Assembly: GCF_019800665.1 (NCBI RefSeq)
Contig: NZ_JAHVKO010000001.1
Location: forward strand, 868,001-932,000
Direction of reading: 5' to 3'
Length of the DNA: 64,000 nt
Source of the DNA: Microbulbifer agarilyticus
GTDB lineage: Bacteria > Pseudomonadota > Gammaproteobacteria > Pseudomonadales > Cellvibrionaceae
Shown: positions 1-8,382 of the stretch, in pieces
How positions within the stretch are numbered: the stretch's first letter is position 1
How the letters are laid out: each line of letters starts with the position of its first letter
Program-made: the position numbers and the translations under genes
The notes under the pieces: generated by a model
Seen by the model: only the letters and a program-made list of their open reading frames with translations
Told to the model about the DNA's origin: nothing
Databases searched by the model: none

Positions 1-646
1 TGCGCTCCGCCCGCTGGCGAGCAGCAGCAACGGCAGCGGCGCCTATACCAATGGCGCATTCACACCACGTCGCGTACAGGAAATGTGGATTGCCAACAGC
101 CAGGTAAACTTCTGTGCCAAGGCCTACCCCACCGTTCCCATGTCGCACCCTGATGCGGCGCCGCTGGCGGTGCTCGGTGGCTTCCTGCGCAACGGTTACC
201 TGCACCGCACCATCCGCGAACAAGGCGGGGCTTATGGCGGCGGCGCCAGCCACGATGTCACCATCGGCGCTTTCCGTTTCTATTCCTATCGCGACCCGCG
301 CATGGCAGAAACGCTCAAGGACTTCGATGCATCCGTGGAATGGTTGCTGAACGAATCCCATGAAGACCTACAGGTAGAGGAAGCCATTCTCGGTGTGGTT
401 GGCGGTATGGACAAACCCGGCTCACCCGCAGGCGAAGCGAAAAAGGCATTCCACTCCAACCTGTACGGCCGCACCCACGAAGTGCGCCAGGCTTTCCGTC
501 GCAAGGTCACCAAAGTAACACTGGACGACCTGCAGCGGGTAGGCAAAACCTATCTGCAGGCAGACAAAGCAAACACCGCAGTGGTTACCGGTAATCATGG
601 TCGCGATGCGGGACTCGCCCTGGACCTGCACGAAGAAAAACTGTGA
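1..646 (+). CDS. M16C (PreP-like) insulinase-family metallopeptidase, C-terminal part
   Basis: The reading frame is open from the window edge (first full codon at position 2), so only the last ~215 residues are present. They match the C-terminal, non-catalytic half of M16C zinc peptidases of the presequence-protease type. The key stretch is [15 protein letters not shown] followed by [10 protein letters not shown], the conserved substrate-chamber segment of this family. The HxxEH zinc site would lie upstream, outside the window. The M16C family degrades short unstructured peptides; cellular location cannot be judged without the N-terminus. The stop codon overlaps a possible GTG of the next gene, so cmoA may be translationally linked. 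Confidence 0.85.
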   Translation, partial: ALRPLASSSNGSGAYTNGAFTPRRVQEMWIANSQVNFCAKAYPTVPMSHPDAAPLAVLGGFLRNGYLHRTIREQGGAYGGGASHDVTIGAFRFYSYRDPRMAETLKDFDASVEWLLNESHEDLQVEEAILGVVGGMDKPGSPAGEAKKAFHSNLYGRTHEVRQAFRRKVTKVTLDDLQRVGKTYLQADKANTAVVTGNHGRDAGLALDLHEEKL

Positions 647-672
647 GTAACCGGCGGGAAACAGAGAAGCAC

Positions 673-1413
673 GTGAGCAAGAAAGACGATATCTTCGCCA
701 GCCCGCTGGGCCAGGTGGCCGGGTTTAGTTTCGACCAGTCAGTGGTGGAAGTATTCCCGGACATGATCCAGCGCTCGGTACCGGGCTACACCACGATTGT
801 GGCGATGATCGGCACCCTGGCGGAGCGCTATGCCCAGTCCGGAAGCCGCTGTTACGACTTGGGCAGCTCCCTGTGTGCCGCCACGCTGGCCATGCGCCAT
901 CGCATCCCTGCGGCGGACTGCGAGATCGTCGCGGTGGACAACTCGCCGGCCATGGTAGAACAGGCGCGCGCGGTACTGGCGGCCGACAGCGGGCAAATCC
1001 CCGTGCAACTGGTATGCGACGACTTGCAGAATGTCGACATTGAGAACGCCTCGGTGGTGGTTCTCAACTTCACCCTGCAGTTCATTGCCACCGAACAGCG
1101 CGAAGCCATTTTGCAGAAGATATACGACGGCCTGCGCCCGGGCGGTGTACTGATCCTTTCCGAAAAAGTGGCGTTCTCCGATACCGACCATCAGGAGTTG
1201 ATGATCGATTTGCACCACTCATTCAAGGCGGCAAACGGTTACAGCGCGCTGGAAATTGCGCAGAAACGCAGCGCGCTGGAAAACGTGTTGATCCCGGAAA
1301 CCCTGTTTGACCACCGCACCCGCCTGAAAAACGTCGGCTTTAGCAGTGTCGATGTATGGTTCCAGTGCTTCAATTTCGCTTCGCTGATTGCGATCAAGCA
1401 GCGCAACCCGTAA
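673..1413 (+). CDS. cmoA: Carboxy-S-adenosyl-L-methionine synthase CmoA
   Basis: Makes carboxy-SAM from SAM and prephenate, the donor used by CmoB for cmo5U34 in tRNA anticodons. The product is very similar along its length to E. coli CmoA ([37 protein letters not shown]). I chose the GTG at 673 because it gives 246 residues, the usual family length, and AGAGAAG lies just upstream. A GTG at 643 overlapping the previous stop would add ten residues with no family counterpart. Motif I reads [11 protein letters not shown] (about residues 62-72), where E. coli has DLGCSLGAATL, so a nucleotide-loop Gly is Cys here. cmoB follows after 14 bases, the usual cmoAB pair. Confidence 0.95.
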   Translation: MSKKDDIFASPLGQVAGFSFDQSVVEVFPDMIQRSVPGYTTIVAMIGTLAERYAQSGSRCYDLGSSLCAATLAMRHRIPAADCEIVAVDNSPAMVEQARAVLAADSGQIPVQLVCDDLQNVDIENASVVVLNFTLQFIATEQREAILQKIYDGLRPGGVLILSEKVAFSDTDHQELMIDLHHSFKAANGYSALEIAQKRSALENVLIPETLFDHRTRLKNVGFSSVDVWFQCFNFASLIAIKQRNP

Positions 1414-1427
1414 GCGGAAAGACTGGC

Positions 1428-2405
1428 ATGATTGACTACACCCAGTTGTATGCGGGTATCCAGCACACCCCGGCCCTGCGCTCGTGGCTTACCACCCTGC
1501 CCCAGCAAGTTGCAGATGGACTTAACCCTGCGCGTTGGGGGGATCTGGCGGAGTGGCGCGAGGCGCTGGACAACCTCCCCGACATCAACGCGTCAACCTA
1601 TGTACTCAGGGATGAAGTGCGTATCGGTGCCGCGTCTGATGCTAGCGCTGAGCAGCTCGCCACACTCGAATCTGAGTTGCGCAAGCTGCACCCCTGGCGC
1701 AAAGGCCCCTGGACGCTGTTTGATATTTTCATCGATACCGAATGGCGCTCCGACTGGAAGTGGGACCGCGTGGCGCCACACCTGCACGATCTGAAAGATC
1801 GGCTGGTACTGGATGTGGGCTGTGGCAGCGGTTACCACTGCTGGCGCCAGTTTGGCGCCGGCGCCCGCCGGGTCATTGGCATTGATCCATCGGCAAAATT
1901 CGTGGCCCAGTTTTATGCGCTGAAGAAATACCTCGGGCTGGAAAAACCCGTGGATGTCCTGCCGCTGGGAATCGAGGCCTTGCCACCAGCACTGCGCGCC
2001 TTCGACACGACCTTGTCGATGGGCGTGCTGTACCACCGGCGCTCACCACTGGACCACTTACGGGAATTGCGTGACACACTGCGCCCTGGAGGACAGTTGC
2101 TGCTGGAAACCCTGGTGATTGCAGGCGGGCTTGGCGAATGCCTGGTCCCAGAGGGACGCTATGCCAAGATGCGCAATGTATGGTTCTTCCCCACCACCGC
2201 GACACTGGAAAGCTGGTTGCGCAAGTGCGGATTTACCGATGTAAAAACCGTCGATGTAGACCAGACTTCCACCGAAGAACAGCGCAGCACCGACTGGATG
2301 CGGTTTGAGTCGCTGGCAGACTTCCTCGATCCGGACGATCCTAGTAAAACCGTTGAAGGGCATCCTGCGCCACTGCGCGCAACCCTCACCGCAACCGCGA
2401 CTTAA
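1428..2405 (+). CDS. cmoB: tRNA U34 carboxymethyltransferase CmoB
   Basis: Transfers the carboxymethyl group of carboxy-SAM to 5-hydroxyuridine at tRNA position 34, completing cmo5U. At 325 residues it has the normal length. The signature LHPWRKGPW...IDTEWRSDWKWDRV precedes the SAM-fold motif DVGCGSGYH at about residues 129-137, as in E. coli CmoB. The frame is open further upstream, but the ATG at 1428 starts MIDYTQLYAG, which aligns with family N-termini. It sits 14 bases behind cmoA and the two should be cotranscribed. A perfect hairpin follows the stop codon. Confidence 0.95.
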   Translation: MIDYTQLYAGIQHTPALRSWLTTLPQQVADGLNPARWGDLAEWREALDNLPDINASTYVLRDEVRIGAASDASAEQLATLESELRKLHPWRKGPWTLFDIFIDTEWRSDWKWDRVAPHLHDLKDRLVLDVGCGSGYHCWRQFGAGARRVIGIDPSAKFVAQFYALKKYLGLEKPVDVLPLGIEALPPALRAFDTTLSMGVLYHRRSPLDHLRELRDTLRPGGQLLLETLVIAGGLGECLVPEGRYAKMRNVWFFPTTATLESWLRKCGFTDVKTVDVDQTSTEEQRSTDWMRFESLADFLDPDDPSKTVEGHPAPLRATLTATAT

Positions 2406-2430
2406 ACACGGCTAAGCGCGGTTATCCGCC

Positions 2431-2453
2431 GTGGCCAGCCAACCGCTGGCCAC
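2431..2453 (+). terminator. Hairpin after cmoB, weak terminator candidate
   Basis: A perfect 9-bp stem (GTGGCCAGC, loop CAACC, GCTGGCCAC) lies 25 bases after the cmoB stop. The sequence after it is pyrimidine-rich (ACTTCTCTCCC) but has no real T-run, so intrinsic termination may be inefficient. Confidence 0.5.
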
Positions 2454-2474
2454 ACTTCTCTCCCGCTCTTCTCT

Positions 2475-2513
2475 CCCATCTCCCTCCCCCATCTCCCTCC
2501 CCCATCTCTCTCC
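2475..2513. repeat. 13-bp pyrimidine tandem repeat, three copies
   Basis: The unit CCCATCTCCCTCC occurs twice exactly (2475-2487, 2488-2500) and once with a single change (2501-2513). It lies in the cmoB-sdaA gap and is pure pyrimidine on this strand apart from one A per unit. Function unknown; such a tract can slip in replication. Confidence 0.8.
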
Positions 2514-2656
2514 CACACCAGGCCTTGCCCGCAAAATCCTGTCCGCCAGAGCATCGGCTTCACATGCCTGTGCGTGAAAGTCGCTTGGCCGAATAACTAC
2601 ACTGAAGGCATGTTGCCCGGATATCCGGCGGGTTTGGCAAGAGATATAGCGACCAC

Positions 2657-4042
2657 ATGAGCATCAGTGTTTTCGAGCTGTTCAAAATCGGCATAGGCCC
2701 ATCCAGCTCCCACACGGTCGGGCCGATGGTGGCTGCGCAGCGCTTTGTCTGTGATCTGGAATCCCGCGGTGACCTGGCAAAAGTCGAGCGCGTCGAGGTC
2801 CATCTATACGGCTCTCTGGCACTGACCGGCGTGGGCCACGGTACCGACATGGCTATCCTGATGGGGCTCGAAGGGGAGCTGCCCGAGACGATCGATATCG
2901 ATGGCATTGACGGTCGGATTGCAGCAATCGACAAACACCAACAGCTGATTCTCAATGGGCTGCGTGCCATTCACTTTGAACGCGACCGCGACCTGATTTT
3001 CCACAAGGAAGAATTTCTGCCCCAGCACTCCAATGGTCTGACCTGCAGGGCATTTGCCGGTGACGAATGCCTGCTTGAGCGCAGCTATTTTTCCATCGGT
3101 GGCGGCTTTGTTTTGTCGGAAGAAGACTTCTCTAACAAAGAGCAAATAGCGACCCTGCTGCCCTACGATTTCAGCTCGGCTGAAGATCTGATGACCATTT
3201 GCGACCAGAACCATTGGACCATCGCAGAACTGGCCATGGAGAACGAGAAGGCATTCCGTTCCGATCAGGAGGTCACGGATCTGCTGTGGCATATCTGGGA
3301 GGTCATGGAGGCATCGATTGAACGTGGCTGCCACCAAAGCGGCGTTCTGCCCGGCGGACTCGGGGTGCGCCGACGGGCCGAGGAACACTTCCGCGAACTC
3401 TCCAAGCAAAGCGATGAAGAACGTCGCCAGGGCCTCGCCATCCTGGACTGGGTCAGCCTGTTTGCCCTGGCAGTCAACGAAGAAAACGCGGCCCGTGGGC
3501 GTATTGTCACCGCGCCCACGAATGGCGCTGCCGGTGTTATTCCCGCGACGATTGCCTACTACGTGCAATTCGTACACACGCCGCAAGAGCACGGAGACTT
3601 GAAAAACCAGGTAGTGAAATTCCTCCTCACCGCCGGCGCTATCGGCATGCTATTCAAAAAAAATGCCTCAATCTCGGCCGCGGAAGTGGGATGTCAGGGT
3701 GAAATCGGCGTGGCCTGTTCCATGGCCTCGGCCGGACTCGCAGCGGTACAGGGAGGTAGTAACGCGCAAATTGAAAATGCAGCTGAGATTGGCATGGAAC
3801 ACAATCTGGGGCTGACCTGTGATCCGATCGGTGGTCTGGTGCAGGTCCCGTGCATTGAGCGCAACACCATGGGTGCGGTCAAGGCGATCAATGCCGCGCG
3901 CCTTGCACTGCGCGGCACCGGTGCGCACATCGTGCCTCTCGACAGCGTGATTGAAACAATGCGCCAGACCGGAATCGACATGCAGCACAAATACAAGGAA
4001 ACCTCGCTCGGAGGACTTGCGGTAAACGCGGTTAACTGCTGA
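2657..4042 (+). CDS. sdaA: L-serine ammonia-lyase (serine deaminase), iron-sulfur type
   Basis: Converts L-serine to pyruvate and ammonia in the cytoplasm. The 461-residue single chain is the gammaproteobacterial SdaA/SdaB form, with the N-terminal signature [11 protein letters not shown] (residues 14-24) and the catalytic alpha domain. Candidate [4Fe-4S] ligands are C346 and C354 in [13 protein letters not shown] and C388 in LTCDPIGG. These enzymes are oxygen-sensitive because a cluster iron binds substrate. The gene stands alone between the cmoB hairpin and the convergent rsmJ. SdaA and SdaB cannot be told apart from sequence alone. Confidence 0.95.
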   Translation: MSISVFELFKIGIGPSSSHTVGPMVAAQRFVCDLESRGDLAKVERVEVHLYGSLALTGVGHGTDMAILMGLEGELPETIDIDGIDGRIAAIDKHQQLILNGLRAIHFERDRDLIFHKEEFLPQHSNGLTCRAFAGDECLLERSYFSIGGGFVLSEEDFSNKEQIATLLPYDFSSAEDLMTICDQNHWTIAELAMENEKAFRSDQEVTDLLWHIWEVMEASIERGCHQSGVLPGGLGVRRRAEEHFRELSKQSDEERRQGLAILDWVSLFALAVNEENAARGRIVTAPTNGAAGVIPATIAYYVQFVHTPQEHGDLKNQVVKFLLTAGAIGMLFKKNASISAAEVGCQGEIGVACSMASAGLAAVQGGSNAQIENAAEIGMEHNLGLTCDPIGGLVQVPCIERNTMGAVKAINAARLALRGTGAHIVPLDSVIETMRQTGIDMQHKYKETSLGGLAVNAVNC

Positions 4043-4076
4043 TAACCCCCGCCAAAGTACGGGCTTTGTAGAGGGT

Positions 4077-4874
4077 TTAGCCGGGAATACCGTGACGGGT
4101 ATAAATATCAAACCGGCCTGACTTGCCCTCAAACCGCAGGCTCGGCGCCTGCCCATTTAGATTCGGTGCCAGTCGTGGGCGCTTGACCACTGTGCGGTAA
4201 TAGCACGCCGCAAATGCTGGCTCCAGCAAGCCATCGGCATCCTCATCACTGCCGACAATTTCGTGGAACGCGACCATCTCTTTTTTTACCTTGGCACTTT
4301 TGTCGCGACTGGGAAACATTGGGTCCAGATAAATAACCGGTATGCTTTCCTGGTCCTGCGCCATCAACCACGCCGCAGCGCTGTCCACCCTGGGCTCCAG
4401 GTGCAGTCGTTCGGCAATCGGCCTCAACTCAGGGTCCATTTCTGCCGCCTGACGCAGCCTCCGCACGCCGTCCTCAAGCAGCGCATACACCACGGGGTTA
4501 CGCTCAAGCATGCGCACTTCACTACCGAGTGACGCGAGCACAAATGCGTCGCGCCCAAGCCCTGCGGTGGCATCGACGATGCGCGGGCAAAAACCACCGC
4601 GAATCCCCGCAGCCTTGGCAATCTGCTGCCCCTTGCCACCGCCATACTTGCGACGATGGGCAGCGGCACCACTCACAAAATCCACCACCACCGGACCCGG
4701 TGCCTTGCGACCAGTGGCACACAATTGCAGCATATCGCCCCGACGTAAAACGAAGGGATACTGGTCAATAAACTTCTCCGGGGTAATGCCCAGATAGGGA
4801 ATATCAAGCGCGTTCGCCAGCACTTCTGCCGCTGGTACATGGCTTTCGTCTGCGGCAGTAACAGCCAACTGCAT
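4077..4874 (-). CDS. rsmJ: 16S rRNA (guanine(1516)-N(2))-methyltransferase RsmJ
   Basis: SAM-dependent methyltransferase acting on G1516 of 16S rRNA in the small subunit. Diagnostic stretches are HRRKYGGGKGQ, the SAM motif DATAGLGRDAF (residues 101-111), and YLDPMFPSRDKSAKVKKEM, all conserved in RsmJ (YhiQ). At 265 residues it is slightly longer than the E. coli protein. It faces sdaA tail to tail with 34 bases between the stop codons; these can fold but lack a clear T-run. The STAS-like gene lies upstream on the same strand. Confidence 0.95.
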   Translation of the reverse strand: MQLAVTAADESHVPAAEVLANALDIPYLGITPEKFIDQYPFVLRRGDMLQLCATGRKAPGPVVVDFVSGAAAHRRKYGGGKGQQIAKAAGIRGGFCPRIVDATAGLGRDAFVLASLGSEVRMLERNPVVYALLEDGVRRLRQAAEMDPELRPIAERLHLEPRVDSAAAWLMAQDQESIPVIYLDPMFPSRDKSAKVKKEMVAFHEIVGSDEDADGLLEPAFAACYYRTVVKRPRLAPNLNGQAPSLRFEGKSGRFDIYTRHGIPG

Positions 4875-4940
4875 GATAGAAATACACCAAGTCTATTTAT
4901 TGGATACCGAGATTGATCCCGGCAAATCGACTAGGGCAAT

Positions 4941-5309
4941 TTACCCGTGATGGGCGAGCCATGCCAGTGCCGATTCTTCGGCTTTACTGGGAAATGGCCG
5001 CACTTCTGCGGAAACGAAGTGGTTGAGGAGCTGTGGCATAAAAGCCAGTAACGTGTTGTCCGACAGGACGGCTATCCGGTGCAGATGTCGATGTTGGTTA
5101 CGGGTAAACACGCAGTGGGAAACCAACGCTGCAAAATTCTGCCAGCCACGAAAATTCCGTGCATCAATCAACAACCCGTGCAAAGCACCGTGCTGACAAA
5201 TCACCGGATCCACCTGCGCAGCCAACGCACGGAATTCTGCGGGTTTCAGCTCCGCGACCGGCCGAATCTCCAGAATATCGTGATCGTGATGCCAGCAATG
5301 TTCGATCAT
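4941..5309 (-). CDS. SpoIIAA/STAS-like protein
   Basis: A 122-residue soluble protein resembling the SpoIIAA-like (DUF3478) family: an N-terminal strand DILEIRPVAEL, a central LHGLLIDARNFRGWQNFAAL, and the C-terminal VSAEVRPFPSKAEESALAWL typical of these short STAS folds. The Ser phosphorylated in true anti-anti-sigma factors is not evident at the usual place, so partner switching is not implied. Members bind small hydrophobic ligands or have unknown roles. It may share a transcript with rsmJ, 66 bases downstream. Confidence 0.75.
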   Translation of the reverse strand: MIEHCWHHDHDILEIRPVAELKPAEFRALAAQVDPVICQHGALHGLLIDARNFRGWQNFAALVSHCVFTRNQHRHLHRIAVLSDNTLLAFMPQLLNHFVSAEVRPFPSKAEESALAWLAHHG

Positions 5310-5346
5310 GGTCCGTCATACATTCGTCACTTCCCTTTTAAGCGTA

Positions 5347-5378
5347 GAAAAGAAAAAGGCCGCGAACCAGTCGCGACC
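5347..5378 (-). terminator. Rho-independent terminator
   Basis: Read on the minus strand, an 8-bp stem (GGTCGCGA, loop CTGGT, TCGCGGCC, one T-G pair) is followed by TTTTTCTTTT. It terminates the repeat-protein gene ending at 5411. Confidence 0.85.
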
Positions 5379-5410
5379 TCTTTCTCGATACAGCTTAACC
5401 AAGCATCAGC

Positions 5411-5881
5411 TTACTGCTGTGGCGTGTCCTCGGTTTTGTCTTTGTCCCGCATATCATCGATCGCATCTTCTGCTGCGTCTTTGGCATCTTCTGCGGCATC
5501 TTTGGTGGCACGGCCGGCATCTTCCAGCGCGTCCCCGGTGTCTTTAGCGGCATCTTTCAGCACATCACCGGTGTCTCTAGCAGCGTCTTTCACCGCATCA
5601 CCGGTATCCTCCGCCGCATCCTTAACTGCACCACCCACGTCGCGGGCCGCATCTTTGGTAGCATCCATCATGCGGTCACCGGTCGATTGCGGATCGGCTG
5701 TGGATGGCGCCACATCATCACTTTCTTGCGGCATGGTCGGATCGGCAGCTGGGCGGGTTTCCTCCGTCGATGGCGTTTCCATCTTGTCGTAGGCATCGTC
5801 AACCGAGTGATCGGATTTCTTCGACATGAAGTAGCCGATAATCAGCAACAAAATAATGAGTGGCAGCAGTAGTTTCTTCAT
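5411..5881 (-). CDS. Membrane-anchored protein with 11-residue LEA/apolipoprotein-like repeats
   Basis: A 156-residue protein with one N-terminal hydrophobic segment (LLLPLIILLLIIGYF, about 4-18) followed by a polar low-complexity region. Residues 83-126 are four tandem 11-residue repeats of the type GDAVKDAARDT, continuing in degenerate form to ~142. The repeats are rich in Ala, Asp and Lys and predict an amphipathic helix, as in LEA group 3 and YtxH-like stress proteins. No catalytic motif is visible. The repeat is also clear in the DNA as a 33-bp period. A desiccation, salt or envelope-stress role is only an analogy. It has its own terminator. Confidence 0.75.
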   Translation of the reverse strand: MKKLLLPLIILLLIIGYFMSKKSDHSVDDAYDKMETPSTEETRPAADPTMPQESDDVAPSTADPQSTGDRMMDATKDAARDVGGAVKDAAEDTGDAVKDAARDTGDVLKDAAKDTGDALEDAGRATKDAAEDAKDAAEDAIDDMRDKDKTEDTPQQ

Positions 5882-6203
5882 AGTCCCGTGGACCCCTCGT
5901 CGGTTAGAAAGAGTTCGAAACGATCAGGCAAGACGCACAGCCTGGCAGCATACGCACACCTAGCAGCTAACCCGCCGTTGCCGGTTGGCGCTGTACTGGA
6001 CCACCGAGACCCGACTTCATCGAAGAAGCCCACGCCAATACTGATAAGAATAATCCCCAACTGCTGCACTTCAAGGAACATTGTTCCTATGTTCAAGTAT
6101 TTATGGTTCTAAAAGCGCACGGGTATATTAAGTGGAATGCTATGCCACCAAGTGACGGGGCATAAAACGGTCGGTGCCGGGACTCTGTCCGACGGAGAAT
6201 AGG
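5882..6203. other. Gene-poor gap
   Basis: About 320 bases between two minus-strand genes. I see no convincing coding frame. A 72-codon minus-strand frame (start near 6096) begins with a hydrophobic stretch but has no good ribosome site and unlikely composition. The region should hold the promoter of the repeat-protein gene; I could not define its boxes. Confidence 0.5.
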
Positions 6204-6710
6204 TCAACCCTGGTAATACTGATCAAGCTGCGCGAGCACAGCACTCGCATCCGTATCAACGATGGCGGCATCGCAGCCAGAAAGCGCCATGTCACCGAAG
6301 GTGTTGCGCCTCGCAAAAATTAAATAGCGCACGCCCAGTGCCAGCTTTTCCTCACAATCGGCAAGATTCAGCTGGAAACTCAATTGCTTGCGTGTCGCTC
6401 CTTTCCAGACTTTTCGTGCGACCGCAGAGTAGAGGTACCCGGACACCGCCGCCATTCCAGGCTCAGACAGCGCTCGATCTAACAAGCGATGGACAGCAAC
6501 AATCTCAACCTGAGCGACGAGCTCCGCCGATTCGAGATGATGCTGGATTTCCCCCGACAGGTCTTCGGGCTGGGTCACTACGTCACTGCCGTGCGCAAAT
6601 CCGCACCACACGTTGACGGCCGACAAAAACAGCCATTGGCCCAGGGAAAGCCGAATGCGTTTTGCAGAACTTCCCTTGCCAAGTCCAACACCTCTGCCAA
6701 TACCAGTCAT
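6204..6710 (-). CDS. Secreted protein of unknown function
   Basis: A 168-residue protein. I chose ATG 6710 because GGGAG lies 5 bases upstream; a GTG at 6716 is too close to that site. The N-terminus has a long basic region (RIR) and a hydrophobic core LSLGQWLFLSAVNVWCGFA, a plausible signal peptide. The mature part contains two cysteines (LADCEEKL and LSGCDAA) around VARKVWKG...LALGVRYLIFARR. That arrangement faintly resembles bacterial TIMP/NTR-like secreted domains, but the similarity is weak and I make no functional claim. It lies 76 bases behind the OmpA-family gene with a strong terminator between them, so it probably has its own promoter. Confidence 0.6.
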   Translation of the reverse strand: MTGIGRGVGLGKGSSAKRIRLSLGQWLFLSAVNVWCGFAHGSDVVTQPEDLSGEIQHHLESAELVAQVEIVAVHRLLDRALSEPGMAAVSGYLYSAVARKVWKGATRKQLSFQLNLADCEEKLALGVRYLIFARRNTFGDMALSGCDAAIVDTDASAVLAQLDQYYQG

Positions 6711-6750
6711 TGTCACTCCCTTGACGACTTACGGCGTCTACGACGCACAC

Positions 6751-6773
6751 AAAAAAGGGCGCCGAAGCGCCCT
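6751..6773 (-). terminator. UUCG-tetraloop terminator
   Basis: On the minus strand a 7-bp stem AGGGCGC with a TTCG loop and GCGCCCT is followed directly by TTTTTT, a textbook intrinsic terminator for the OmpA-family gene. Confidence 0.92.
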
Positions 6774-6785
6774 CTTTCCAATCAA

Positions 6786-7436
6786 CTATTGCAGCGGCAA
6801 CAGTTCCAGCTCTACGCGACGGTTGGCCTGACGGCCTGCGTCAGAGTCGTTGCTGGCGATTGGGTAACGCTCGCCGTAACCAACGGCCTGAACGCGACCT
6901 GCCGCCACACCGCGGGTGGTGAAGAAGTTGGCTACCGACCCGGCGCGACGCTCGCTCAGGTTCTGGTTGGTCACATCTGAGCCAGTGCTGTCAGTATGGC
7001 CACTCACGCGAATTGCGGTTTTGTCGAACTCGTTCAGAACCAGTACCACAGAATCCAGCGTGTCATAGAAATCTGAACGGATTTCATATCGGCTGGTGGC
7101 GAAGGTGATGTTGCCCGGCATGATCAGACGGATATTGTCGCCTTCACGCTGCACACGAACACCGGTACCTTCCAGACGCTGACGCAAAGCCATTTCCTGA
7201 CGGTCCATGTAGTAGCCGATACCACCACCGACTGCAGCGCCGCCCAGTGCGCCAGTAATTACGCCTTTCTTGCGATCGTTTTTGCTCGCGGTAGCTGCAC
7301 CAATGATGGCACCAGCCACAGCACCAGCACCTGCGCCTTTGGCAGCATTACTGGTTTTGCTTTCCTGGGTGTAAGGGTCCAGGGTGGTACAGCCAACCAA
7401 AGAACCCAGAGCAAGAATCGCTACCCATTTTTTCAT
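6786..7436 (-). CDS. OmpA-family glycine-zipper outer-membrane lipoprotein (YiaD-like)
   Basis: A 216-residue lipoprotein. The ATG at 7436 has AGGAG 7 bases upstream and starts a signal peptide ending in the lipobox LVGC (C16). A glycine-zipper region follows (GAGAGAVAGAIIGAATA and GALGGAAVGGGIGYYMD), then a C-terminal OmpA-like peptidoglycan-binding domain. Its signatures are VSGHTDSTGSD and NQNLSERRAGSVANFF. The order matches YiaD-type proteins that tether the outer membrane to peptidoglycan. It is monocistronic, with a strong terminator directly downstream. A frame extending to 7529 lacks a better start. Confidence 0.92.
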   Translation of the reverse strand: MKKWVAILALGSLVGCTTLDPYTQESKTSNAAKGAGAGAVAGAIIGAATASKNDRKKGVITGALGGAAVGGGIGYYMDRQEMALRQRLEGTGVRVQREGDNIRLIMPGNITFATSRYEIRSDFYDTLDSVVLVLNEFDKTAIRVSGHTDSTGSDVTNQNLSERRAGSVANFFTTRGVAAGRVQAVGYGERYPIASNDSDAGRQANRRVELELLPLQ

Positions 7437-8077
7437 TAAGCTTCTCCTAACGCTTTTACTGATGACGGGTGAAATTTGTTGGCAGTGTCGCTGAGTCAAG
7501 CTGACTGCAAGCTGAACTGCGCTCGTCATTGCGCACGAAGACTATGCGGAAAGTCAGCTTAGGTCTACCGCCTACTTCCCAAAATGGCGGCAGAATCGCA
7601 TGGCGCAGTTTTAATTTTTTGGCTACTGACTCGAATCAGGTACGACGCATATTGCCAGTACAACAATAATCATGGCGCATATTTCGCCTGCGTGTCCGGG
7701 GCCGACGGACGCTACCCACAGTCGCACCTCCTTAACCGTGTAATTTGCTGTAATTCGTTCTTCCACAGCTTCTGTGGATAACTCTGTGCATGAATATGCC
7801 AAACAGGGCCTGACGTGGCGGCATTCCTCGCTCCCAGCATATTGCACACTTTTTACACCATTAGATTTTTTATTTAAAAATCAACAACTTAGGAGTGAAT
7901 AGGCGTTTCAATCAGGCACGCTACGGAAACTTGATGCCTCTCACTAATGAGCCGACCCCATGTGGAAAAGAATTGTCAAGGGGAAACAAGAAGGGAAAAA
8001 TCAAATTTTGCAAAATTTCCAGAAATTGGCGTAGAAAACGGCGCAAAGATGGAAACCTGCTCTGGGCAGGCCGGGAA
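7437..8077. other. 640-base gap with AT-rich hairpin and DnaA-box-like sites
   Basis: No convincing gene. A plus-strand frame starting with GTG at 7895 abuts AGGA with no spacing and runs antisense through slyX, so I do not call it. Visible elements are a perfect TTATCCACA (minus strand, 7773-7781) inside the inverted repeat TCCACAG-CTT-CTGTGGA (7762-7778), and an AT-rich inverted repeat GATTTTT-TATTT-AAAAATC (7864-7882). A near-match TTTTCCACA lies at about 7960 on the minus strand. Confidence 0.5.
7773..7781 (-). promoter_or_regulatory. DnaA-box match TTATCCACA
   Basis: An exact match to the E. coli strong DnaA box, read on the minus strand and embedded in a 7-bp inverted repeat. A single 9-mer can occur by chance, and no replication genes lie near, so binding is only possible. 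Confidence 0.35.
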
Positions 8078-8308
8078 TTAGTAATGCGGTGGGCGCTCGT
8101 CGCCGGGCTTGCCGCCCTTGTTCATCTCAAATGCCAGGTCGCGGTATTTCTCCGACACCTCTTTCATATTGCTAACAAGTGCTCGCAGCTGTGCGTCCTG
8201 CTTGGCAATGGTGTCGTTAAGCTGGCTCAGGGTGTCCTCCTGAAACGCCAGGCGTGTTTCCAGCTCATCAATGCGTGCGACCAACTGCTCAACTTCATTA
8301 CTCATCAT
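8078..8308 (-). CDS. slyX: SlyX protein
   Basis: A 76-residue coiled-coil protein: heptad-like VEQLVARIDELETRLAFQEDTLSQLNDTIAKQ is followed by the family-typical end PPHY. SlyX is widespread in gammaproteobacteria and its biochemical role is not established. Start is ATG 8308, or 8305, since two Met codons are adjacent. It lies 75 bases downstream of the beta-lactamase-like gene on the same strand and may be cotranscribed. Confidence 0.93.
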   Translation of the reverse strand: MMSNEVEQLVARIDELETRLAFQEDTLSQLNDTIAKQDAQLRALVSNMKEVSEKYRDLAFEMNKGGKPGDERPPHY

Positions 8309-8382
8309 CGCTCACTCATTACCGCCTACTCATTGCGGTCTGCTCAAGATATTCAGGTTTGTCTCAGTAATTTTTTGCCGGT

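Noticed and set aside
739..1218. 159-codon open frame antisense to cmoA
   Set aside because: cmoA is certain on the other strand; the antisense product has no family features or ribosome site.
2804..3592. 262-codon open frame antisense to sdaA
   Set aside because: Fully inside a well-conserved enzyme gene; long antisense frames are expected in GC-rich third positions.
4043..4076. Bidirectional terminator between sdaA and rsmJ
   Set aside because: Short complementary stretches exist (AACCC/GGGTT, CCCG/CGGG), but no stable stem followed by a T-run.
5347..5378. GC-rich inverted repeat as mobile-element end or CRISPR repeat
   Set aside because: Single copy with a T-run directly after a stop codon; it is a terminator. 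No spaced direct repeats occur anywhere in the window.
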